In this document: positions 1 to 5,190 of the stretch, in pieces
How the letters are laid out: every line of letters starts with the position of its first letter
How positions within the stretch are numbered: position 1 is the first letter of the stretch
NCBI GenBank assembly: GCA_904393855.1
Contig: CAJFNE010000066.1
Coordinates: 1 to 9,441, forward strand
Source of the DNA: an uncultured Oscillibacter sp.
Lineage (GTDB): Bacteria; Bacillota; Clostridia; Oscillospirales; Oscillospiraceae
Reading direction: 5' to 3'
DNA length: 9,441 bases
Made by a program: the position numbers and the translations under genes
The notes under the pieces: generated by a model
The model's database searches: none
What the model was told of the DNA's origin: nothing
What the model saw: only the letters and a program-made list of their open reading frames with translations

Positions 1-4
1 AATT

Positions 5-640
5 TCAGCAGGAGAAGCTCTCCGCCCAGGCCTGCAGTCCGTTCAGGAAGCGGGCCATGTGGAACCCGTCGCAGACGCTGTGATGCACCTGCACCGCCAC
101 GGGCACCCGGACGGTATCCTCCCGGCAGGTGTACTTCCCGATGGTGAAGATGGGCCGCAGATAGGTATGTCCCTTGGGCAGGTCCAGGTGGAAGCCGGTG
201 AAGCTGGCCCACGGGACACAGGAGACGGAGAAGAGATTGGGGGGCGCGCCGGGCTTCCCATGCCGGAAGTCCCCCCGGTACCGCTCCCGGTCGGCCCGGT
301 AGTTCCGGCAGAACGTGGAAAAGACCGGGTCATACTCCGTCCAGACATTGGTGAACCCCTCGGTCTCCGGGTGGAACACCGTGTAGCAGGGACTGCACTG
401 GCGGTAGACCCCCACCTGGCCGGCCTCGTTGAAGTCCATGCGGAACGCCTCCTGGCAGTTCACCTGCCGGGAGAGCCCGTACAGGAGCGCCGGAAACAGG
501 CCGATCCCCCGAGTCTCCCGCCACAGGCGGGTGATGTCCAGCTCCACCGTGATGCTGTACGTGCAGGGGACCTCCTCCAGGAAATGCAGGAACGTCTCCC
601 GCCGGGGCCAGGTCTCCAGGTCCATGATTTGAAATTCCAT
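5..640 (-). CDS. Chloramphenicol acetyltransferase-like (CatA-type) O-acetyltransferase
   Basis: This 211-aa protein has the length of type A chloramphenicol acetyltransferases (about 213-220 aa), cytoplasmic trimers that move acetyl from acetyl-CoA to a hydroxyl of chloramphenicol. The family signature HHSVCDGFH lies at residues 186-194; by family knowledge the second His (187) is the catalytic base and Asp191 its structural partner. The conserved PWASFTGF segment is at 143-150. The ATG at 640 is supported by AGGAGG five bases upstream. It lies 80 bp downstream of the tRNA-dihydrouridine synthase gene with no terminator between, but has a candidate promoter of its own. Nothing mobile is next to it, so it may be an intrinsic chromosomal gene. 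Many chromosomal CatA-like enzymes have an untested substrate, so resistance cannot be inferred from sequence alone. Fold and family are nearly certain; substrate is not. Confidence 0.9.
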   Translation of the reverse strand: MEFQIMDLETWPRRETFLHFLEEVPCTYSITVELDITRLWRETRGIGLFPALLYGLSRQVNCQEAFRMDFNEAGQVGVYRQCSPCYTVFHPETEGFTNVWTEYDPVFSTFCRNYRADRERYRGDFRHGKPGAPPNLFSVSCVPWASFTGFHLDLPKGHTYLRPIFTIGKYTCREDTVRVPVAVQVHHSVCDGFHMARFLNGLQAWAESFSC

Positions 641-665
641 AAATGCCTCCTAAAATCTTTTTGAG

Positions 666-694
666 AATTCAGGAGGCCTCCTTGTTCGTGTCAA
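666..694 (-). promoter_or_regulatory. Candidate promoter of the CAT-like gene with an operator-like palindrome
   Basis: A consensus -35 TTGACA (689-694) stands 17 bp from a poor -10 TGAATT (666-671). A perfect 12-bp palindrome, AGGAGGCCTCCT (671-682), fills half of the spacer and touches the -10. A palindrome between -35 and -10 is how many repressors, and MerR-type activators with 19-bp spacers, act. No regulator gene adjoins it here. The palindrome contains the string AGGAGG but lies too far upstream (31 bases or more) to act as the ribosome site of the gene. Confidence 0.4.
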
Positions 695-720
695 CCACGT
701 CTCTCCCCATCCTTTCCCGG

Positions 721-1686
721 TTATGCCAGCACGCCCTGGGCGTCCTGGCGCAGCTCCAGCTCCTGGAAGATGGCCGCCTCGGCGGCCTCGTACTCTCCCG
801 GCGTCCGGAAGCGGCGCATGGGCCGGTTCAGCCGGTCCGCATCTTCAAAGAGATGGATCAGGTAGAACCACACCTCCCGCATCCGCTGGGCGGCGGTGCC
901 CACCTGGCCGTAGAATGCCTGGTACTCCCAGTACAGCTCCTGGGTGAAGGCCTGGAGCTCCTCCCGGGTGGCGGCGCTTCCGCCCCGGAGCTTGCGGAAC
1001 AGCGCCGGGTCCGCCACGGCGCCCCGGCCGATCATCACCGCCTCCGCCGCCGGGAAGCGGGTTTCAAAGTCCCGGACCCCGGCAACGGTCTGCAGATCCC
1101 CGTTGTAGCAGACGGGATTCTGGCTGTGGGCCAGGGCCTTCGCGAAGACGTCCAGGTGCAGGGGGCCCTTGTACTTCTCCGGCCGCACCCGGGCGTGGAT
1201 CGTCAGACAGGCGATGGGATAGCGGTTGAAGATCTCCAGCAGCCGGGGGAACTCCTCCACCGACTGATACCCCAGCCGGGTCTTGACGGACACCGGCAGC
1301 CGGACCCGGGAGAAGACCTCTTCGAAGAAGGCGTCCAGCTCCTCCGGCCGGGCCAGGAAGCCGGAGCCCTTGCCCTTGGCGGTGACGGTGCCGGAGGGAC
1401 ACCCCAGGTTCAGGTTCACCTCGGTGTAGCCCAAGTCCTCCAGCACCTCCGCCGCCCAGAGGAAGTCCGGTGCCAGGCGGCTCATGACCTGGGGCACCAG
1501 GGGCAGGTCTTCCGCCCCCTCCCGGGTGATCTCCCGCAGGTCCCGAGGGGTGACAATATGATGATGGGTGGGGGAGAAAAAGGGGACGAAGATCCGGTCC
1601 GCCCCGCCGAAGCGCCGGTGCCACACCCGCCGGAACACGGACCGGGTGATGCCGTCCAGGGGCGCAAAGTCGTACCGCTGGATCAT
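721..1686 (-). CDS. tRNA-dihydrouridine synthase (Dus family)
   Basis: This 321-aa FMN enzyme reduces specific uridines of tRNA to dihydrouridine with NADPH in the cytoplasm. Family landmarks occur in order on a TIM barrel: APLDGIT (8-14), NLNLGCPSGTV (91-101) with the catalytic general-acid Cys96, VSVKTRLG (132-139) with Lys135, TIHAR (162-166) with the flavin-contacting His164, YNGDL (194-198) and the phosphate-binding MIGRGAVADP (218-227). The start at 1686 is chosen because the protein fold begins there (MIQRYDFAPLDG). It overlaps the upstream ArsC-like stop as ATGA with only a weak ribosome site, which implies translational coupling. An in-frame ATG at 1905 would add 73 residues that are only the out-of-frame translation of the neighbour. 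Which tRNA position it modifies cannot be read from the sequence; it is a bacterial Dus of unassigned subgroup. Confidence 0.95.
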   Translation of the reverse strand: MIQRYDFAPLDGITRSVFRRVWHRRFGGADRIFVPFFSPTHHHIVTPRDLREITREGAEDLPLVPQVMSRLAPDFLWAAEVLEDLGYTEVNLNLGCPSGTVTAKGKGSGFLARPEELDAFFEEVFSRVRLPVSVKTRLGYQSVEEFPRLLEIFNRYPIACLTIHARVRPEKYKGPLHLDVFAKALAHSQNPVCYNGDLQTVAGVRDFETRFPAAEAVMIGRGAVADPALFRKLRGGSAATREELQAFTQELYWEYQAFYGQVGTAAQRMREVWFYLIHLFEDADRLNRPMRRFRTPGEYEAAEAAIFQELELRQDAQGVLA

Positions 1687-2033
1687 TTCAGCTGCGCTTC
1701 CCACTCCGCCTGGCGGAAGCCCACCAGCACGAAGTCCTCCCCCACCAGCAGCGGCCGCTTCACCAGCATGCCGTCGGTAGCGAGAAGCGCCAGCTGCTCC
1801 TCCTCGCTCATGGCGGGGAGCTTGTCCTTCAGCCCCAGGGCCTTGTACTGGAGGCCGCTGGTGTTGAAGAACTTCTTCAGGGGCAGTCCGCTCCGCTGCC
1901 ACCACTGCCGCAGCTCCTCCGCGGTGGGATTCTCCAGCTTGATGTCCCGGAATTCATAGGGGATGCCCTGGGCGTCCAGCCAGGCCCGGGCCTTCTGGCA
2001 GGTGGTGCACTTGGGATAACAGACAAATAACAT
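1683..2033 (-). CDS. ArsC/Spx/YffB-family thioredoxin-fold protein
   Basis: This 116-aa protein belongs to the ArsC-like family, which includes glutaredoxin-coupled arsenate reductases, the RNA-polymerase-binding regulators Spx and MgsR, and uncharacterised YffB proteins. The N-terminus MLFVCYPKCTTCQKA carries a CXXC pair at Cys9 and Cys12, as in Spx, where it is a redox switch. KRPL at 92-95 matches the conserved basic-Pro element of the family. The start at 2033 is preferred to the upstream ATG at 2048 because GGAGGAAGG sits directly ahead of it and the fold begins there. It follows the radical SAM gene by 18 bp and overlaps the Dus gene by four bases. With no arsenic genes nearby, 'arsenate reductase' would be over-annotation; a redox or regulatory role is equally possible. 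Confidence 0.88.
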   Translation of the reverse strand: MLFVCYPKCTTCQKARAWLDAQGIPYEFRDIKLENPTAEELRQWWQRSGLPLKKFFNTSGLQYKALGLKDKLPAMSEEEQLALLATDGMLVKRPLLVGEDFVLVGFRQAEWEAQLK

Positions 2034-2051
2034 GGTTCCTTCCTCCATCTC

Positions 2052-2921
2052 TCAAAATAGCTGTAATTGCTCCCCGGCCTGGGGGTCCTGAAACTCCGCC
2101 AGCCACGCCAGGGCCTGCTCCGGCTCACAGATCACGCCGTGGGCCTGACATTCCTCCCGGAAAATCCGCGTCAGCCGGGGGGCGTTGGGGCTGCGGCACT
2201 CGTAGCGGTCCCCAAACTGCCGGATGTACCGCTCCCTCAGGCCGGGGAAATGCCGGTCCAGCGCCCGGTAGAAGTACTGCCGGTCCCCGTCCCGCAGGGT
2301 GACTCCCATGCCGAAATTGACGATGGCCTCCGCCCCGGCATCGAAGCAGTAGCCCAGCAGTCCCCGGAGGTTCTCCTCCGTGTCGTTCAGGAAGGGCAGG
2401 ATCGGGCACAGCCACACGCCGGTGTGCAGCCCCGCCTTCCGGCAGGCCCGCAGCATCTCGAAGCGCCGCCGGGTGGTGCAGACGTTGGGCTCCAGGATCC
2501 GGCAGAGGTCCTCGTCATAGGTGGTGAAAGTGGTGCAGACCACCACCTTGGCCCGCTCCTGAATCCGGCACAGCACGTCCAGATCCCGCAGCAGCAGGTC
2601 CGACTTCGTCAGCACCGACACGCCGAAGCCGTGCCGTTCGATGACCTCCAGGCACCGGCGGGTGAGCCGGGTCTCCCCCTCCAGGGGCAGGTAGGGGTCG
2701 CACATGGAGCCGGTGCCGATCATGCACCGCCGCCGCTTCCGCCGGAGGGCGTCCTCCAGCAGCTCCGGGGCGTTGACCTTCACCGCCACGTCCTCGAAGG
2801 GGTGGTCCATCTGGTAGCAGGTGCTGCGGGAGTCGCAGTAGATGCACCCGTGGGTGCAGCCCCGGTAGACGTTGATCCCGTTCCGGGGGGAGAGGATGGC
2901 TTTCGCCTGGATCTCGTGCAC
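2052..2921 (-). CDS. SPL-family (Rv2578c-like) radical SAM protein
   Basis: This 289-aa protein carries the radical SAM cluster motif CTHGCIYC (CX3CX2C; Cys22, Cys26, Cys29), which binds a [4Fe-4S] cluster and S-adenosylmethionine. The surrounding YRGCTHGCIYCDSRS and the later GTGSMCDPYLPLEG are typical of the SPL-like group, named for resemblance to spore photoproduct lyase. Most members, including Rv2578c relatives, have no proven substrate. The start is a GTG at 2921: GGAGGAGG lies eight bases upstream, and translation from the in-frame ATG at 2981 would begin inside the promoter. It is the first gene of a probable three-gene operon with the ArsC/Spx-like and Dus genes. Authentic spore photoproduct lyase is longer and has a different Cys arrangement, so DNA repair should not be assumed. 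Family assignment is firm; function unknown. Confidence 0.88.
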   Translation of the reverse strand: MHEIQAKAILSPRNGINVYRGCTHGCIYCDSRSTCYQMDHPFEDVAVKVNAPELLEDALRRKRRRCMIGTGSMCDPYLPLEGETRLTRRCLEVIERHGFGVSVLTKSDLLLRDLDVLCRIQERAKVVVCTTFTTYDEDLCRILEPNVCTTRRRFEMLRACRKAGLHTGVWLCPILPFLNDTEENLRGLLGYCFDAGAEAIVNFGMGVTLRDGDRQYFYRALDRHFPGLRERYIRQFGDRYECRSPNAPRLTRIFREECQAHGVICEPEQALAWLAEFQDPQAGEQLQLF

Positions 2922-2952
2922 AGCGCTTCCTCCTCCCCACCTACATGCCGCC

Positions 2953-2981
2953 AGTATACCAGAAAGGGCCGCCCGGGACAA
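2953..2981 (-). promoter_or_regulatory. Promoter of the radical SAM-arsC-dus operon
   Basis: The -35 TTGTCC (2976-2981) and -10 TATACT (2953-2958) are separated by 17 bp, and a TGG immediately before the -10 makes it an extended -10 promoter. It lies just downstream of the yjdF terminator, whose T-run abuts the -35, so the operon starts cleanly after the previous unit ends. The predicted leader is about 25 nt and contains the strong GGAGGAGG ribosome site. Confidence 0.75.
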
Positions 2982-2982
2982 G

Positions 2983-3016
2983 AGAAAAAGCCCCGAAAGG
3001 CAATGCCTTTCGGGGC
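2983..3016 (-). terminator. Intrinsic terminator of yjdF
   Basis: A perfect 12-bp stem (2990-3001 with 3005-3016, GCCCCGAAAGGC) closes an AAT loop and is followed on the minus strand by TTTTTCTCTT. It begins six bases after the yjdF stop codon. Confidence 0.9.
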
Positions 3017-3021
3017 GCGGG

Positions 3022-3441
3022 TCAGTGACCCCTGTGCTTTTCCCGCCGTTTCTCCCGGCGCAGGGCGAACTGCCGCTGCCGCTCCGTCTCCCGTTCCTCC
3101 CGGGTGCGGGCGCGGCGGGCCTCTCTGCCCTGTTCCCGCTGCAGCTGCAGGGCCTGCTGGGCCTTGGTGGACAAGGCGGGGCTCCGCAGCTGCCGTTGGA
3201 TCTGCCGCTGCCGCCGTTTTGGGCTGACGGATCGCTCCTCCCGCTCCCGGCCGGTCACCGCGGGGCTGAACCGCAGCCGCCGCCAGTGCTCCAGCAGGAA
3301 AGCGTAGACCTCCTGATCCCGGGGCTCCGCGCCGAAGGTGATCTTGCACACCTCATAGGCGCCTCCGCCGCCCCGCTCATAGAGGCCGATCCAGAAAGGG
3401 TCCTCAAACAGAATGGTCAGCTTGGCATAAGATGATTCCAT
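3022..3441 (-). CDS. yjdF: YjdF family protein (DUF2992)
   Basis: This 139-aa protein matches the YjdF/DUF2992 family. The conserved N-terminal block KLTILFEDPFWIGLYER (7-23) is followed by VCKITFGAEPRDQEVYAFLL (31-50). The rest (about 65-139) is a highly charged, Arg/Gln/Glu-rich helix, probably extended or coiled-coil and strongly basic, consistent with nucleic-acid binding but unproven. The family function is unknown. In Firmicutes it is the main gene under the yjdF riboswitch, which responds to azaaromatic compounds, so a role in coping with such toxins or a related metabolite has been proposed. The ATG at 3441 is chosen for AAGGAGG eight bases upstream; the in-frame ATG at 3486 would start inside the riboswitch. 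It is a single-gene unit with promoter, riboswitch and terminator. Confidence 0.88.
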   Translation of the reverse strand: MESSYAKLTILFEDPFWIGLYERGGGGAYEVCKITFGAEPRDQEVYAFLLEHWRRLRFSPAVTGREREERSVSPKRRQRQIQRQLRSPALSTKAQQALQLQREQGREARRARTREERETERQRQFALRREKRREKHRGH

Positions 3442-3552
3442 GCGGGTGTCCTCCTTACAAAAAGCCGTCGGAGAACGGACAACCAAGGAGGCAGGTTACT
3501 GATGCCCCGGCCGGGGCACGCCCGGACTACCAACCGGGCCGTGTTTTTATCT
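3442..3552 (-). ncRNA. yjdF-type riboswitch (azaaromatic-responsive) in the yjdF leader
   Basis: The leader starts with ATAAAAACAC (3541-3550). It then folds a helix GCCCGG/CCGGGC (3534-3539 with 3520-3525, extended by CAC/GTG around one bulged G), then a second hairpin CCCCGG/CCGGGG (3505-3516), then the unpaired AGTAACCTGCCTCCTTGG (3483-3500). These blocks and their position upstream of a DUF2992 gene fit the yjdF motif RNA as I recall it; a covariance search was not possible. The expression platform is visible: CCTCCTT (3485-3491) is perfectly complementary to the ribosome site AAGGAGG (3450-3456). A small hairpin CCGTT/GACGG lies between them. This suggests translational control in which ligand binding frees the ribosome site, matching the reported ON behaviour of the class. 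Confidence 0.8.
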
Positions 3553-3562
3553 CCGCGGTTCC

Positions 3563-3591
3563 AGAATACCGGAGTCCGTCCGGAAAGTCAA
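3563..3591 (-). promoter_or_regulatory. Promoter of yjdF
   Basis: The -35 TTGACT (3586-3591) and -10 TATTCT (3563-3568) are separated by exactly 17 bp. The expected start point is near 3556, a few bases before the first conserved nucleotides of the riboswitch. The -35 touches the foot of the perfect hairpin at 3592-3620. Confidence 0.75.
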
Positions 3592-3620
3592 GAACGCGCC
3601 GCCCCGTGGGCGGCGCGTTC
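3592..3620. repeat. Perfect 13-bp inverted repeat upstream of the yjdF promoter
   Basis: GAACGCGCCGCCC (3592-3604) and its complement (3608-3620) surround a 3-base loop. On the minus strand the stem is followed by TTGACTTTCC, too mixed for a confident intrinsic terminator; on the plus strand no T-run follows. It could be a back-up terminator shielding yjdF from read-through. The rest of the gap, 3621-3721, holds no gene I can support: short ORFs on both strands lack ribosome sites and family resemblance. Confidence 0.6.
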
Positions 3621-3721
3621 GCCTATTCCGTGACGGTGTCCTCCGGGTCCGACTGGGAGCTCACCAGTTCCGCCCGCCTGCTGGGCCGCGCCGACGAGCG
3701 GACTCCTTCCCCGCTCAGCAA

Positions 3722-3763
3722 GCGAAAAGCGTGACGCCTGACTCTCATCAGGCATCACGCTTT
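3722..3763 (-). terminator. Intrinsic terminator of greA
   Basis: Arms 3726-3741 and 3748-3763 pair over 16 positions around a 6-base loop. The one mismatch on the plus strand (C/A) is a G-U pair on the minus strand, so the hairpin is perfect only in the greA direction. It lies just after the greA stop and is followed by CTTTTCGC. The plus-strand side (TTTCTTT) could give weak bidirectional activity. Confidence 0.8.
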
Positions 3764-3765
3764 CT

Positions 3766-4269
3766 TTAATAGGAACTGATGTCCAGGGACGCGTCGTCCT
3801 CGCCCTTCTCGATGGCGCGGATCTCCATGGTGTACCTCGTGCCCGGGCCGGTCTCCACCGTCACCCGGTCCCCCACCCGGCGGCCCAGCAGGGCCTTCCC
3901 CACCGGGGACTCCTTGCTGATCAGGCCCTTCAGGGCGTCCTGGCGCAAGGTGGTAACGATCTGGATCGTCATCTCCTGCTGGGTCAGTCCGTGGAAAACC
4001 GTCACCTTATCAAACAGGCCTACCGCGTCCGCCGTGTCCCGTACCTGGATCACCTTGGCGGTGCGGATCATCCGCTCCAGGTAGCGGATGCGGCTGTCGT
4101 TGCGGTTCTTGGCCTGCTTGGCGCACTTATACTCGTAGTTCTCACTGAGGTCGCCGAAAGCCCGGGCGGTCTGGACCTCCTCGATCAGCTGGGGCCGCAG
4201 AACCCGGGTCCGGTAGTCGATCTCCTCCCGCATCTTCTGGATATCCACTTCCGTCAGCTCGTCATACAT
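3766..4269 (-). CDS. greA: Transcription elongation factor GreA family
   Basis: This 167-aa protein is a Gre factor: it inserts a coiled coil into the secondary channel of RNA polymerase and stimulates cleavage of backtracked RNA. The tip motif ARAFGDLSENYEY (35-47) has the acidic residues Asp40 and Glu43 that correspond to the catalytic pair D41/E44 of E. coli GreA. The C-terminal domain has ISKESPVGKALLGRRVGDRV (117-136). It is slightly longer than the usual 157-160 aa. The start at 4269 is preferred because GAGGTGAT lies directly upstream, while the in-frame ATG at 4299 would lie upstream of the predicted transcription start. It is monocistronic with its own promoter and terminator, and divergent from the LysM-CAP gene. 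A single gene cannot show whether it is the main GreA or a paralogue. Confidence 0.93.
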   Translation of the reverse strand: MYDELTEVDIQKMREEIDYRTRVLRPQLIEEVQTARAFGDLSENYEYKCAKQAKNRNDSRIRYLERMIRTAKVIQVRDTADAVGLFDKVTVFHGLTQQEMTIQIVTTLRQDALKGLISKESPVGKALLGRRVGDRVTVETGPGTRYTMEIRAIEKGEDDASLDISSY

Positions 4270-4287
4270 GGGAATCACCTCGGGGAT

Positions 4288-4293
4288 AGTATA
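4288..4293 (-). promoter_or_regulatory. Extended -10 promoter element of greA
   Basis: TATACT preceded by TGG is the same nine-base extended -10 as at the radical SAM operon. The -35 is poor (TGGCGA at about 18 bp), as extended -10 promoters allow. The predicted leader is only about 12 nt. Confidence 0.6.
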
Positions 4294-4336
4294 CCACACG
4301 CTGGGACGTTTCGCCAGGGCTGGCAGAGACTGTGGG

Positions 4337-4365
4337 TTGCAAAATAGTTACAAATCGGTTACAAT
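4337..4365 (+). promoter_or_regulatory. Promoter of the LysM-CAP gene
   Basis: The -35 TTGCAA (4337-4342) and -10 TACAAT (4360-4365) are separated by 17 bp. The leader of about 50 nt begins with a small hairpin TATTCC/GGAATA (4371-4387), possibly a 5' stabiliser, and ends with the ribosome site GGAGG. The promoter is AT-rich against its GC-rich surroundings. Confidence 0.75.
4347..4363 (-). promoter_or_regulatory. WalR-like (or PhoP-like) direct-repeat box
   Basis: Read on the minus strand this is TGTAAC-N5-TGTAAC, an exact match to the WalR (YycF) consensus TGTWAH-N5-TGTWAH known from Bacillus subtilis. It lies in the spacer and -10 of the LysM-CAP promoter, so a bound factor would compete with RNA polymerase. 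Pho boxes use a similar 11-bp repeat, so PhoP is an alternative. The regulator gene is not in the window. Confidence 0.45.
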
Positions 4366-4420
4366 ATCCATATTCCATCACGGAATAACCCATTATATCC
4401 GCGTTTATGGAGGAATTCTC

Positions 4421-5029
4421 ATGAAGAAAATACGCATTTTTTTAACCGGGGCCGCCCTGGCCGCCGCGCTGCTGGCCGTGCCAGCCCAGGCCGCCGGCCT
4501 CACCCACACCGTGGTGAGGGGCGACACCATGTGGAAGCTGGCGGTACAGTACCAGGTGGGCACCAGCGAGATCATCCAGGCCAATCCCCAGGTCTCCAAC
4601 CCGAACCTGATCTACCCGGGGCAGGTGCTGAACATCCCCCAGGTGTCCCAGAGCGTGACCGCCTATGAGAGCGAGGTCATCCGCCTGGTGAACGAGATCC
4701 GCCAGCAGAACGGGCTGAAGGCCCTGACCGCCAACTGGGAGCTGAGCCGGGTGGCCCGGTACAAGTCCCAGGACATGCTGGACAAGGGGTACTTCTCTCA
4801 CACCAGCCCTACTTACGGCACGCCCTTTCAGATGATCAAGTCCTTCGGCCTCTCCTACCGGACCGCCGGGGAGAACATCGCCATGGGCTACGCCACGCCC
4901 CAGGCGGTGGTGAACGGCTGGATGAATTCCAGCGGCCACCGGGCCAACATCCTGAGCGCGTCCTACACCCAGATCGGCGTGGGCTACGTAGCCCAGGGAA
5001 ACTACTGGACCCAGCTGTTCATCGGATAA
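4421..5029 (+). CDS. Secreted LysM and CAP (SCP/PR-1, YkwD-like) domain protein
   Basis: This 202-aa protein has a signal peptide (MKKIR, hydrophobic core to about residue 20, probable cleavage after AQA at 22-24). One LysM domain follows (28-73: THTVVRGDTMWKLA to YPGQVLNIP), which binds peptidoglycan glycan chains. A CAP domain (about 84-202) keeps the expected conserved residues: His127 in FSHTSP, Glu151 in AGENIA and His173 in SGHRANI. The protein should sit in the cell wall or medium. Related LysM-CAP proteins of spore formers include SafA/YkwD-like cell-wall or spore-coat factors; the biochemical activity of bacterial CAP domains is unclear. The ATG at 4421 has GGAGG eight bases upstream and is directly followed by the signal peptide, which rules out the upstream in-frame ATG at 4268. 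Transcription is divergent from greA. Confidence 0.92.
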   Translation: MKKIRIFLTGAALAAALLAVPAQAAGLTHTVVRGDTMWKLAVQYQVGTSEIIQANPQVSNPNLIYPGQVLNIPQVSQSVTAYESEVIRLVNEIRQQNGLKALTANWELSRVARYKSQDMLDKGYFSHTSPTYGTPFQMIKSFGLSYRTAGENIAMGYATPQAVVNGWMNSSGHRANILSASYTQIGVGYVAQGNYWTQLFIG

Positions 5030-5039
5030 TCCTTTTTTG

Positions 5040-5081
5040 AAAAAAAGATCAAAAAGCTTTCGCTCGCCACCGGGATTGGCG
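5040..5081 (-). terminator. Possible distal terminator for cysK read-through
   Basis: On the minus strand a 5-bp stem CGCCA/TGGCG (5065-5081) is followed by a mini-hairpin AGC-GAAA-GCT (5055-5064) with a GNRA loop, then TTTT, GATC and TTTTTTT. The stems are short, so this is only a candidate. It may instead belong to an intergenic repeat. Confidence 0.35.
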
Positions 5082-5153
5082 CGTATCTTAGATTTCCGCA
5101 CGGCAACGTAGTCTGGTTGTTTGGGGTGGCCTGAGATCTGCTGCTCGGAGCGG

Positions 5154-5186
5154 CCAAAGGGCGGCGCGGTGGATACCGCGCCGCCC
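5154..5186 (-). terminator. Hairpin terminator after cysK
   Basis: A perfect 12-bp GC-rich stem (5159-5170 with 5175-5186) has a 4-base loop and starts four bases after the cysK stop codon. Only TTT follows it on the minus strand, so termination may be weak or may serve mainly to protect the RNA end. Confidence 0.55.
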
Positions 5187-5190
5187 GCTC

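Larger units (their letters stand above)
5030..5190. other. Gene-free convergent intergenic region
   Basis: These 161 bp separate the LysM-CAP and cysK genes, which converge. The stretch starts with T6 and A7 runs right after the LysM-CAP stop, but no GC-rich hairpin precedes the T-run, so that gene has no clear intrinsic terminator. Two minus-strand terminator candidates for cysK are listed separately. The middle, 5082-5153, holds nothing I can identify; short open frames there lack ribosome sites. Confidence 0.6.

Noticed and set aside
643..1959. Long plus-strand open frame over the Dus and ArsC-like genes
   Set aside because: It is antisense to two genes with clear family motifs, lacks domain resemblance, and its length is a by-product of GC-rich codon bias.
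1683..2033. Arsenic resistance function for the ArsC-like gene
   Set aside because: No arsR, arsB or acr3 gene is nearby and the CXXC arrangement is equally that of Spx-like proteins.
3502..3633. 43-aa plus-strand ORF preceded by AAGGAGG at ten bases
   Set aside because: The apparent ribosome site is the complement of the riboswitch segment CCTCCTT, and the ORF runs antisense through the yjdF leader and promoter with no family resemblance.
3621..3734. Short open frames on both strands between the yjdF promoter and the greA terminator
   Set aside because: None has a ribosome site or recognisable sequence, and one starts inside the greA terminator stem.
5165..5180. T-box-like string GGTGGATACCGCG on the plus strand
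   Set aside because: The T-box core is TGGNACCGCG; this has an extra base, lies downstream of a gene rather than in a leader, and is fully explained by the cysK terminator hairpin.
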